A DNA stretch of 64,000 nucleotides from Longimicrobiales bacterium (GTDB lineage: Bacteria; Gemmatimonadota; Gemmatimonadetes; Longimicrobiales; Gaopeijiaceae). Below, one piece after another: positions 54,058 through 61,568 of the stretch. The DNA lies in contig JAQWPM010000021.1 of the NCBI GenBank assembly GCA_029245345.1, forward strand, positions 62,001 to 126,000. Direction: 5' to 3'. Under the pieces are notes generated by a model. The model saw only the letters and a list, made by a program, of their open reading frames with translations, did not search any database and was not told where the DNA came from. Position numbers and translations under genes: made by a program. Positions within the stretch are counted from its first letter, which is position 1. Each line of letters opens with the position of its first letter.

Positions 54058-55257
54058 TCAGAGCCCCTCACCCATATGCAAGAGATACTTCTGGGCCAGC
54101 ACTAGCGCTGCCTGCGTTGTGCGTTCCCTCACTGCGTGTCGGTCCCCAGAGAAGCAGGCCGTTTCTGACACAATCCCACGGGGCCCGGCAACCGCCAACC
54201 ATACGGTCCCCACCGGCTTTTCTTCCGTCCCGCCGCCGGGTCCCGCAACCCCCGTGATACCAACGCCGATCGAAGCGCCAAGGGTCATGCGCGCACCCTC
54301 AGCCATATGGCGGGCTACAGGCTCGGACACCGCACCAAATTCGACCATCACTGGCCGTGGAACCCCCAACAATGCCTCCTTCACCTCGTTGGCATAGGAG
54401 ACCACACCACCCAAAAAGACATCGGAAGCGCCAGCCTGCCCTGTCAGGCGGGCGGAGACCATCCCTGCCGTGCAGCTCTCGGCAACCGCCAGCGTTTCTC
54501 CCGACTCGCGTAAGGCGTCGAGCACCGCTTCGGCCATGTCTCCACTGGCGGCGCGGAAACGCCACGGCGCAACAACAGGAGCCAAGAGCGCCTCCGCTCG
54601 ATCAAGCTCGCGCTCAGCCAGAGCGCGGGAAGACGAATGGGCACTCACCCTCATGTCCACCCCACGAAGGTCGGGCAGATAAGCGAGCGAGATCCGGTCG
54701 CCCAACTCTCGATCAAGATCGGGAAACGCCTCTCCGATCAACTCCGCGAGCTGGGACTCAGGGACTCCACTGGTGTGGATCAGCCGATGCCATGTGGGTA
54801 CCATCTGATCCGCATAGCGTTCGCGTAACAGCGCCAAGAAGTCCCCATCGAAGATGGCTTTCATCTCACGCGGCACCCCCGGAAAGAGTACTACCGCGCC
54901 GCCTTCGACGTCCATTGCTATCCCCGGAGCCGTGCCGATCGGGTTTTTCAAGACGCGTGCGCCTTCCGGGCTCTCGAACAGAGTGGCAACCGCATCTCGG
55001 GTCACATCGTCGGGGGTCGGCCCGAGGCCGCCAGTGATCACGACGAGTTCAGCGCTCCGCATGGCTGAAGTGACGCACTCCTGGATCGCCCCGACGTCGT
55101 CTGGGGCGGTGAATCGTCGGACAACCGTCACTCCCTCGGAGGTGAGTCGCCGACCGAGCCACGCAGCGTTGGTGTCTACCGTCTCCCCGAATAGGAGTTC
55201 GTTTCCTACCGAGACGACGGCCGCTCGAAGCGGCCCGGTGTGTGGTTTGGAACTCAC
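54058..55257 (-). CDS. cinA: CinA: competence/damage-inducible protein, NMN amidohydrolase
   Basis: It has two domains. The N-terminal MoCF-like domain has SVGNELLFGETVDTNAAWLG and TGGLGPTPDDVTRDAV and is linked to ADP-ribose pyrophosphatase activity. The C-terminal CinA domain has AESCTAGMVSARLTGQAG and GITGVAGPGGGTEEKPVG and deamidates NMN in NAD salvage. 399 residues, full length. It follows pgsA by 10 bases. No recA lies downstream, unlike in many bacteria. Confidence 0.93.
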   Translation of the reverse strand: MSSKPHTGPLRAAVVSVGNELLFGETVDTNAAWLGRRLTSEGVTVVRRFTAPDDVGAIQECVTSAMRSAELVVITGGLGPTPDDVTRDAVATLFESPEGARVLKNPIGTAPGIAMDVEGGAVVLFPGVPREMKAIFDGDFLALLRERYADQMVPTWHRLIHTSGVPESQLAELIGEAFPDLDRELGDRISLAYLPDLRGVDMRVSAHSSSRALAERELDRAEALLAPVVAPWRFRAASGDMAEAVLDALRESGETLAVAESCTAGMVSARLTGQAGASDVFLGGVVSYANEVKEALLGVPRPVMVEFGAVSEPVARHMAEGARMTLGASIGVGITGVAGPGGGTEEKPVGTVWLAVAGPRGIVSETACFSGDRHAVRERTTQAALVLAQKYLLHMGEGL

Positions 55258-55267
55258 GGCTGCTTCC

Positions 55268-55912
55268 TCAGCTTCGAAGACCGACCAGGGACCGGTAGGA
55301 CCACAGATAGTCCAGCATTGAGTAAACCGTGAGGATCAGGGCCAAGACGAGCGTCACGCCGATCCATCCCGTATGGAATTGCTCCCAGAAAGTCCAAAAC
55401 GGTCCATCCCAAGCATTCGCCTCGGCGGCCATCCGGACGGGGTACCACAAGAGCAGTCCGCCCATGAAAAGTGCCTGCAGCAGTGCCTTTTGTTTGCCCG
55501 ATTTCCCAGCCGGTATGATCACGCCTCTCGCCGCCGCATAACTGCGGAAGATCGTGATGAAAACCTCTCGGCCAAAAATGACGACAAGTACCCAGATCGG
55601 CATGGGACCCAACCACGGGATCAAGTCTCCCTCAACCCCGCGATGCGAGATGATATAGAAGGGCACGAACGCCGCCGCCATGAGCAACTTGTCAGCGAGA
55701 GGGTCAAGGAGCTTACCCATGTCCGTGATAAGGTCGTAGCGCCTCGCCAAGTACCCGTCGTAGACGTCAGAGAGCGCGGCCGCGACGAAAAGGACAAACG
55801 CCCAAACGCGAGTGCTCATGTCCGGAGCCAGCGCCATATATGCGACCGCAGGCGCCACGATAATCCGCACGACCGTGATGACGTTGGGAAGGGTGAAGCG
55901 ATTCTCAGACAC
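55268..55912 (-). CDS. pgsA: CDP-diacylglycerol-glycerol-3-P phosphatidyltransferase
   Basis: It makes phosphatidylglycerol phosphate from CDP-DAG and glycerol-3-phosphate. The CDP-alcohol phosphotransferase motif DxxDGxxAR...GxxxDxxxD is present as SDVYDGYLARRYDLITDMGK followed by LLDPLADKLL (about 46-75). Five to six spans surround it. 214 residues. It starts NRFTLPNVITVVRI, the family hallmark. It uses the product of CdsA. Confidence 0.93.
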   Translation of the reverse strand: MSENRFTLPNVITVVRIIVAPAVAYMALAPDMSTRVWAFVLFVAAALSDVYDGYLARRYDLITDMGKLLDPLADKLLMAAAFVPFYIISHRGVEGDLIPWLGPMPIWVLVVIFGREVFITIFRSYAAARGVIIPAGKSGKQKALLQALFMGGLLLWYPVRMAAEANAWDGPFWTFWEQFHTGWIGVTLVLALILTVYSMLDYLWSYRSLVGLRS

Positions 55913-55931
55913 TGAGTCTCCCCCTAACTAT

Positions 55932-56510
55932 TCACGAGAGCGCTTTGATGACCAGCTTACTCACGCAGGAGAGGGTCTCAAAGACACCCTTCCCCTCGAT
56001 CGCTACACCCTCGAAGTCCGGCACACCCATTGGGTTGATCTGAGCACGGAGTTCTTCCACTGAAAGGATGTTGGGCATATCGCGCTTGTTGTACTGGATC
56101 GAAAACGGGATCGTCTCGAGGTCGTAACCATAGGCCTCGAGGTTGTCATACAGGTTGTGCATCGACTCGATGTTCGCTTCAGCGCGCGTCGCCTGAGAAT
56201 CCCCTACAAAGATCAGGCCATCCACACCCTTCAAGATCAGCCGCCTGCTGGCGTTGTAGTACACCTGGCCAGGGACAGTGTAGAGATGGAAGCGGGTCTT
56301 GAAACCTCTTACTTCGCCCAGGTCGATAGGCAGAAAATCAAAAAAGAGCGTTCGCTCCGTCTCCGTTGCGAGCGAGATCATCTTCCCCGTCGTATCGGGG
56401 TTCACCCTGGAATAGATGTATTCCAAGTTCGTAGTCTTACCCCCGAGACCAGTCCCGTAGTAGACGATTTTGCAGTTGATCTCACGCGAGGCGTAGTTGA
56501 TCATCGACAT
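55932..56510 (-). CDS. mglA: MglA-type Ras-like GTPase
   Basis: A small GTPase of 192 residues with P-loop [15 protein letters not shown] (about 19-33), the switch region with [13 protein letters not shown], the PGQ-type G3 segment [11 protein letters not shown] and the guanine motif QYNKRDMPN. This is the MglA family that sets cell polarity and motility in myxobacteria. In other phyla it is often a conserved single GTPase of unknown role. No MglB roadblock gene adjoins it. It lies just upstream of pgsA on the same strand. Confidence 0.93.
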   Translation of the reverse strand: MSMINYASREINCKIVYYGTGLGGKTTNLEYIYSRVNPDTTGKMISLATETERTLFFDFLPIDLGEVRGFKTRFHLYTVPGQVYYNASRRLILKGVDGLIFVGDSQATRAEANIESMHNLYDNLEAYGYDLETIPFSIQYNKRDMPNILSVEELRAQINPMGVPDFEGVAIEGKGVFETLSCVSKLVIKALS

Positions 56511-56681
56511 GGGTCGACGCTACCTCTTCTCGCTGGACGGTTGGGAAGTCAGCCGGACCGTACAACGCATCCGGCACTGAGGGCCTACAAGCTAACCCTG
56601 AAAGTGACCGACGGAAAATCCTGTCTCCCCGGGCGGTCGGCAAGGTCGAGTCCGGCCGGTTCGAGGGCAAGATGGGGGTAC

Positions 56682-56972
56682 TCATCCGACATGTGCCACC
56701 TCACCCTCCATCCGCTCAACGATGGCGGCGGCTCTCTCCCTAAGCATCTTGCGCGGCTCCCAGGCAACGAAGTCTCTGAGCAGGCGGATCATGTCCACAG
56801 ATGCAGGCTCTTTGCTTACATGCCCGAGCGCGGCGAGCCGGCGGAGCGCTCGTGGATTGAATAGATCTCGCTGGTGACGTGTGATCTGGTCACGAATAAT
56901 CAGGGCTGCGATCGCCCCCGCCGCAGCTGCCGCGAGCACAGTGAGCCCTGCGCTTCGGATCTTCTTGTTCAT
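56682..56972 (-). CDS. Small membrane-anchored protein
   Basis: 96 residues from ATG 56972, one base after the recR stop. A single N-terminal span (SAGLTVLAAAAAGAIAALII) is followed by a basic helical tail of about 65 residues (RALRRLAALGHVSKEPAS, WEPRKMLRERAAAIVERMEG). No known family. It is translationally linked to recR, and its tail probably faces the cytoplasm. The 171 bases between it and mglA hold no clear promoter. Confidence 0.65.
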   Translation of the reverse strand: MNKKIRSAGLTVLAAAAAGAIAALIIRDQITRHQRDLFNPRALRRLAALGHVSKEPASVDMIRLLRDFVAWEPRKMLRERAAAIVERMEGEVAHVG

Positions 56973-56973
56973 C

Positions 56974-57567
56974 TCACATCTCCCGCCTTCCGACCAACGC
57001 CTGAGCAATGGTCGTCCCGTCCACGTATTCGAGGTCACTCCCGACCGGGATGCCACGGGCCAATCGAGTGACCGTCGGCCCCAACGGCCGAATCTCCTGC
57101 TCCAGATACACGGCGGTGGCCTCACCCTCCACACTGGAGTTCGTGGCCACAATCACTTCTCTGACTTCGCCGCCCGACCCGTTGATGCGGTCCATCAGCG
57201 ACTCCATATGCAACTCATCCGGTCCGATTCCGTCCAACGGGGATAGCCTGCCGCCCAAGACGTGAAAGAGCCCTCTGAACTGCCCTGTCCGCTCGATGGC
57301 ACCTACCTCATAAGCCTCCTCCACCACACAGAGCACGCTGCGATCCCGTTTCGGATCCGCGCACACTTCGCACAATTCGTGTTCTGAGAAATTCCCACAC
57401 ACGTCGCAAGGACGCACCCGATCCGCGACGTCACTCATGGCACGTGCGAGTCGACGAGTGTCCTCCTTGGTGCCCTTCATTAGGTGATGGACGAGTCGAA
57501 GGGCCGTCTTTGGGCCGACGCCAGGAAGGCGAGAAAACTCGCCGGTGAGACGATCAATCACCGACAT
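56974..57567 (-). CDS. recR: Recombination mediator RecR
   Basis: RecR joins RecO/RecF in loading RecA at gaps. It has the HhH segment LPGVGPKTALRLVHHLM, the zinc finger CDVCGNFSEHELCEVC, and a Toprim domain with VVEEAYEVGAIERTGQFRG and VHLGG-like FHVLGGRLSPLDGIGPDEL. 197 residues. It forms the conserved dnaX-ebfC-recR trio. Confidence 0.96.
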   Translation of the reverse strand: MSVIDRLTGEFSRLPGVGPKTALRLVHHLMKGTKEDTRRLARAMSDVADRVRPCDVCGNFSEHELCEVCADPKRDRSVLCVVEEAYEVGAIERTGQFRGLFHVLGGRLSPLDGIGPDELHMESLMDRINGSGGEVREVIVATNSSVEGEATAVYLEQEIRPLGPTVTRLARGIPVGSDLEYVDGTTIAQALVGRREM

Positions 57568-57586
57568 GTGGCAATCCTTTTCCGAA

Positions 57587-57913
57587 TCAGAAGAGTTTCG
57601 GGAGGCCGGGAATATTCATCGGCAGCCCGCCCGTGACCTTCTTCATCTCACCCTCATACTCGGCCTGGGCCTTTGTCTGAGCCTTGTTTACCGCCGCTAG
57701 GACCAAATCCTCAAGCATCTCGACATCGCTTGAGTCCACACAAGTGGGATCGATTTGCACCTGCTTCACAGACCCCTTTCCATCGACCGTAGCGGTGACC
57801 ATCCCACCACCCGAAGAAGCCGAAATCTTCTTTGCCTCCAAGGACTGCTGGAGTTCCGTCATCTTGGCCTGCATCTGCTGGCCGAGTTGCATCAGCTGCG
57901 AAAGATCTGTCAT
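57587..57913 (-). CDS. YbaB/EbfC nucleoid-associated protein
   Basis: A 108-residue DNA-binding protein with the family start (QLGQQMQAKMTELQQSLEAK), the sheet VTATVDGKGSVKQVQIDP, and the DLVLAAVNKAQTKAQ helix. It binds DNA as a dimer and sits between dnaX and recR, as in most bacteria. Confidence 0.93.
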   Translation of the reverse strand: MTDLSQLMQLGQQMQAKMTELQQSLEAKKISASSGGGMVTATVDGKGSVKQVQIDPTCVDSSDVEMLEDLVLAAVNKAQTKAQAEYEGEMKKVTGGLPMNIPGLPKLF

Positions 57914-57936
57914 AGGTTCGGTCGAAGTTGGACTGG

Positions 57937-59649
57937 TTAATCCATCAGCTCTAGGTCGAGTTCTTGTACCGCCTTCTCTAGGCGGGGTTCCTGGCGATAA
58001 AGGGCCTTCAATGTGTCTTCGCGGACCTCATCTTCAGTGACCCGAGCGGGACCTTCCACGGGACTTTCCGAGCTCGGGGCCGCCAATGCCACCGGACGGC
58101 CTAGGTAAGGGCTCAGTCCTCGGATGATCGTAGCCCGGACCGTCGCTTCCCCGATGCGTTCCGAGGCAGGCCCCGGCAACAACGTGATTTCTACGGCGCC
58201 GTCGTCGAGTTCGCGGACCGTCGCGGACCGCAGGAACGCGCTCAGACCTCGGGGTACGTGGTTGCCCGAATCGAGCCATCTCGTCCAGGCTTCTTCCACC
58301 CGAGTTGATGGCACGATGTCATCCTCCGGGATCTCGGAGAGCACAACGGCCTCTGGGGCCTCCTCGATCACTCCATTCACCGGCGTTGCCTGCGACGCCG
58401 ACACGCTCGCCACTTCTTCCGGCGGCGGCGATGCTGCGACGGTGGTGGAGGCTCTTGAACCGCCGCTGCTTCCACCCGCCGCGCCACCCTCAGAAGGCGG
58501 AGCTCCCCCGAGCGCGTGAATCAGCTCCTCGAGCGCGACAGTGCGATCGAGGTAGCCGAGCCGTAACAGAAGCATCTCGATCAGTACACGTGGATTGGGA
58601 CTGCGGCGAAGGCTACCCTGCGCCTCGAGTTCAGCTGCCGCGGCCAGCATCCTCACGAGATCGCCCGACTCGAATAGTTGGGCACGCGCAGCGAACTCGC
58701 CCTTCAATTCCGGTCGAATATCCATCGCCGTATCTGGAGCCAAGCGCAGCCGGAGCAGTGCTCGGAGCGTGTCCAATAGGCCGTGATAGAACTCGACGAG
58801 ATCGTATCCTTCGTCGACCAACCGCTCGACCAAGTCGAAGATCTCAGCGTGACGATCTTCAGAGAGAATATCGAGGAGATCGAGGTATCTCTCCTCCTCC
58901 ACTAGGCCGAGTACTCGGCGAACCGAATCGGCTTCGACGTCTCCACCCGTGAGGGAAATGACCTGGTCGAGAAGCGACAGTGCATCGCGCATTCCGCCGT
59001 CTGCCTTGCGGGCGATGAGGCGCAACGCGTCCTCGGGCGCCTTCGCACCTTCCCGCTCCAGGACCTTGGCAAGCTGACGCATGATGTCTGCGACACCGAT
59101 ACGTCGAAAATCGAATCTCTGGCACCGCGAGAGAATTGGCGCTGCGGATTGCTGGATCTTCTGCGGCTCTGTGGTCGCGAACACGAAGATGACCCGCGGG
59201 GGCGGCTCCTCGAGGATCTTGAGGAGGGCGTTCCAGGCCTCGCGGGTAAGCATGTGCGCCTCATCCACGATATAAATCTTGAAACGCCCATCGCTCGACG
59301 GAGCATACATCGCGCGCTCTCGCAGATCCCTCGCATCGTCGACACCTCGATTCGACGCCGCGTCGATCTCGACTACGTCGAGAGCCGTGTGCCCTGCCCA
59401 GATCCGACCGCAACTGTCGCACTCTCCACACGGTTCGCCGCCGTCGGTTCTCTCGGAGCAGTTGAGCGCCATGGCAAGAACGCGGGCCAGCGTCGTCTTT
59501 CCGACGCCTCTAGGGCCGCAGAACAGGTAGGCGTGTCCAACACGCCCCCCGGACACCGCTCGGCGCAGAGTCTCAGAAACGTGCTCCTGGGTCGCCACGT
59601 CGGCGAACGAGCGCGGCCGGTACTTTCTAGCTAAGGCAGTATGCGCCAA
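57937..59649 (-). CDS. dnaX: DNA polymerase III subunits gamma/tau
   Basis: The clamp-loader ATPase. It starts TALARKYRPRSFADV, with Walker A GPRGVGKTTLARVLA (about 45-59), the zinc site CSERTDGGEPCGECDSC, Walker B IVDEAHMLTREAWNALLK and sensor 1 FATTEPQKI. The C-terminal third is a disordered Ser/Pro/Glu linker and a small tau-like domain. 570 residues. The start is TTG 59649, with no clear ribosome site. No A-run frameshift signal was seen, so a separate gamma form by that route is unlikely. It follows the SRP RNA gene. Confidence 0.95.
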   Translation of the reverse strand: MAHTALARKYRPRSFADVATQEHVSETLRRAVSGGRVGHAYLFCGPRGVGKTTLARVLAMALNCSERTDGGEPCGECDSCGRIWAGHTALDVVEIDAASNRGVDDARDLRERAMYAPSSDGRFKIYIVDEAHMLTREAWNALLKILEEPPPRVIFVFATTEPQKIQQSAAPILSRCQRFDFRRIGVADIMRQLAKVLEREGAKAPEDALRLIARKADGGMRDALSLLDQVISLTGGDVEADSVRRVLGLVEEERYLDLLDILSEDRHAEIFDLVERLVDEGYDLVEFYHGLLDTLRALLRLRLAPDTAMDIRPELKGEFAARAQLFESGDLVRMLAAAAELEAQGSLRRSPNPRVLIEMLLLRLGYLDRTVALEELIHALGGAPPSEGGAAGGSSGGSRASTTVAASPPPEEVASVSASQATPVNGVIEEAPEAVVLSEIPEDDIVPSTRVEEAWTRWLDSGNHVPRGLSAFLRSATVRELDDGAVEITLLPGPASERIGEATVRATIIRGLSPYLGRPVALAAPSSESPVEGPARVTEDEVREDTLKALYRQEPRLEKAVQELDLELMD

Positions 59650-59726
59650 GGAATTACCACATTGCGAGAGCCCCAGGAGCTGATCCCTCCCGTAGCGATT
59701 GGGACTCCGCTAGTAAGGAAGGAAAA

Positions 59727-59826
59727 GTGCCCCAGGCGACCCGCAGCGACGATCACCACACTTACCGCTGCTACCGGCGAGGTCCTGACGGAATTCATGG
59801 GCTTTCACCCTACGGACCTGGGGCAC
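59727..59826 (-). ncRNA. ffs: Small bacterial SRP (4.5S-like) RNA
   Basis: A 100-base RNA whose ends pair perfectly over 10 bases (GTGCCCCAGG with CCTGGGGCAC). The domain IV core reads CCGTCAGG, an 11-base cap, then AGCAGCGGTAAG, the conserved Ffh-binding asymmetric loop (as GUCAGG...AGCAGC in E. coli). The cap is ACC-TCGCC-GGT, so the apical loop is a 5-base UCGCC instead of a GNRA-type GGAA. TTTT follows the 3' end. It lies just before dnaX, as in Bacillus, and has its own promoter. It partners Ffh in membrane-protein targeting. Confidence 0.88.
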
Positions 59827-59830
59827 CACG

Positions 59831-59859
59831 AAGCTATTCTGGGGCGTCGGGTCGGTCAA
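59831..59859 (-). promoter_or_regulatory. Promoter of the SRP RNA gene
   Basis: TTGACC (59859-59854), 17 bases, TAGCTT (59836-59831) on the minus strand. The first base of the predicted RNA lies 5 bases after the -10, right where transcription should start, which supports both calls. Confidence 0.75.
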
Positions 59860-59886
59860 CGCGCAACCGACCTCAAACTCGTTCAA

Positions 59887-60273
59887 TTAGCGCCAGCCAG
59901 GCCTCCATGCGTCTTCAATATGCTCGAGACGCGTAGTGAGCCCCGCGGTATCGACCTCAACGGCAACGACATCGAACCTGACATCCACTTCCGACAAGCC
60001 CATGCGGAAGAGAAAGTCGGCAGCGACGAGCTCAATTTCACGACGCTTGCGCAGATTGACCGCCAACTCGGGAACGCCGAAGGCGCGGCCAGTTCTAGTC
60101 TTGACCTCAACAAACGCTACAAGATCTCTCTTCCGCACAACGAGGTCGACTTCTCTTCTTCCGAACCGGACATTTTGGACAAGGACCTCCCACCCCCGAC
60201 CCTCTAGGCATTCTCGGGCGAGGGCTTCGCCTCGCGCCCCGAGGGAGTGCGGCGGATATTCGGACGTGGTCAT
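59887..60273 (-). CDS. YraN/UPF0102 family predicted endonuclease
   Basis: It has a restriction-endonuclease-like fold: GARGEALARECLEGRGWEV, then the nuclease core NVRFGRREVDLVV with Asp, FVEVKTRTGRAFG (the ExK motif), and a C-terminal RFDVVAVEV strand. 128 residues from ATG 60273. In other bacteria it is often near dprA/ComM-type competence genes; here it is ahead of the SRP RNA gene. Role in DNA processing is predicted, not proven. Confidence 0.88.
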   Translation of the reverse strand: MTTSEYPPHSLGARGEALARECLEGRGWEVLVQNVRFGRREVDLVVRKRDLVAFVEVKTRTGRAFGVPELAVNLRKRREIELVAADFLFRMGLSEVDVRFDVVAVEVDTAGLTTRLEHIEDAWRPGWR

Positions 60274-60338
60274 CGAAGACAAACGTCGATCAAACGACAT
60301 CACGGAATGGTCCAACGAGCCATCTAGAACCCGCTAGC

Positions 60339-61385
60339 TCACGCTGCGGTGACTTCGCCCAAAGGGGCACACACGTCCCGGCCGATGGAGTTGGCGATGA
60401 CCCGGACCTGGTCCATCAACGCGCCAAATTGGTCGGGATACAACGATTGAGCGCCGTCAGACATCGCCTTCGTCGGATCTGGGTGCACCTCAACAATCAA
60501 CCCGTCGGCTCCGGCGGCCACCGCCGCACGTCCCATGGGTGTGACCATGGACCGAATTCCGGTCCCGTGGCTCGGGTCAGCCACGATCGGCAAATGGGAG
60601 AGCGCCTGAACCACGGGGATCGCCGCGAGGTCGAGGACGTTTCTCGTGTGAGTATCGAAGCTGCGCACGCCTCGCTCGCACAGAATCACATTCGGATTCC
60701 CTTCAGCGAGAACATACTCCGCGGCCAGCAAGAACTCTTCGATCGTCGCCGCCATGCCACGCTTCAAGAGTACCGGTTTGCCTGTACGGCCAGCGCGTCG
60801 GAGCAGTGGGTAGTTCTGCATATTGCGGGCGCCGATCTGTACGATGTCTGCATACTCAGCCACCAAGTCCGCGCCGTCCGGATCGAGCGCCTCGGTCACA
60901 ATCGCCATGCCCGTCTCTTCTCTTGCCTTGGCGAGAAGCACGAGTCCATCCTCTCCCAAGCCCTGGAACGAGTATGGCGAAGTGCGGGGTTTGAAAGCTC
61001 CTCCGCGTAACACGGTGGCCCCCATCTCCTTCAATTGATGGGCGACGCCTAGGATCTGGCCTTCACTCTCTACGGCGCAGGGGCCCGCGATAATGACCAA
61101 ATCAGATCCGCCGAAGACCGTGGCGTTCGTCAAACGCACTAGGGTGTCATCAGCCTGCCACTCCCTCGACACCTGCTTGTACGGATGGGTGACCGGGATC
61201 ACCTCTAGCACGCCGTCGAGCCCTTGTAGCCTCCCTGCGTCCACACCACCATCATTGCCAATGAGACCAACAGCAGTGCGCTGTCCGCCCGGAATCGGGC
61301 GGGCATCGTAACCCATATCCTTTATGACCCCGACGACCGATTCAATCTGGTCTGCAGAGGCCGAGTTCTTCATCACGACGAGCAT
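60339..61385 (-). CDS. 3-deoxy-7-phosphoheptulonate synthase, type I beta
   Basis: The first enzyme of the shikimate pathway (PEP plus erythrose-4-phosphate). The N-terminal 75 residues form a ferredoxin-like regulatory domain (MLVVMKNSASADQIESVV), as in the Thermotoga enzyme where it senses Tyr/Phe. The barrel has IAGPCAVESEGQI, GGAFKPRTSPYSFQGLG, VQIGARNMQNY, LLKRGMAATIEE, ERGVRSFD and VADPSHGTGIR. 348 residues, full length. ATG 61385 with GAGAG upstream. Confidence 0.95.
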   Translation of the reverse strand: MLVVMKNSASADQIESVVGVIKDMGYDARPIPGGQRTAVGLIGNDGGVDAGRLQGLDGVLEVIPVTHPYKQVSREWQADDTLVRLTNATVFGGSDLVIIAGPCAVESEGQILGVAHQLKEMGATVLRGGAFKPRTSPYSFQGLGEDGLVLLAKAREETGMAIVTEALDPDGADLVAEYADIVQIGARNMQNYPLLRRAGRTGKPVLLKRGMAATIEEFLLAAEYVLAEGNPNVILCERGVRSFDTHTRNVLDLAAIPVVQALSHLPIVADPSHGTGIRSMVTPMGRAAVAAGADGLIVEVHPDPTKAMSDGAQSLYPDQFGALMDQVRVIANSIGRDVCAPLGEVTAA

Positions 61386-61523
61386 TACATTCTCTCAGTA
61401 TTGGAGGCGGGCCTATGCCTAAACGGGTGTTGCCTACCGCCCGTTGTGTCCTCACGGAGATGCCCCTGCCGTCCCAGGCGGCTAAGCACCGGCCTTCATA
61501 TCCTCTGCTCACTTACTTGTACC

Positions 61524-61544
61524 CCGGCTTCCGGTGTGAGCCGG
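61524..61544 (-). terminator. Hairpin in the gap after smc
   Basis: CCGGCT and AGCCGG pair around a 9-base loop, with a bulged extension (ACCC/GGGT), 25 bases past the smc stop. No T-run follows. It may slow transcription between smc and the DAHP synthase gene or belong to the latter's leader. The rest of the 183-base gap shows nothing recognisable. Confidence 0.35.
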
Positions 61545-61568
61545 AGGGTAGGCTTGCAGTATGTCTTC

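Noticed and set aside
57937-59649. Possible programmed frameshift in dnaX giving gamma and tau
   Set aside because: No A-rich slippery heptamer with downstream stem could be found in the frame.
59641-60207. Open plus-strand frame of 188 codons opposite yraN and the SRP RNA
   Set aside because: It covers two well-supported minus-strand genes and has no recognisable motif; it is a by-product of codon bias.
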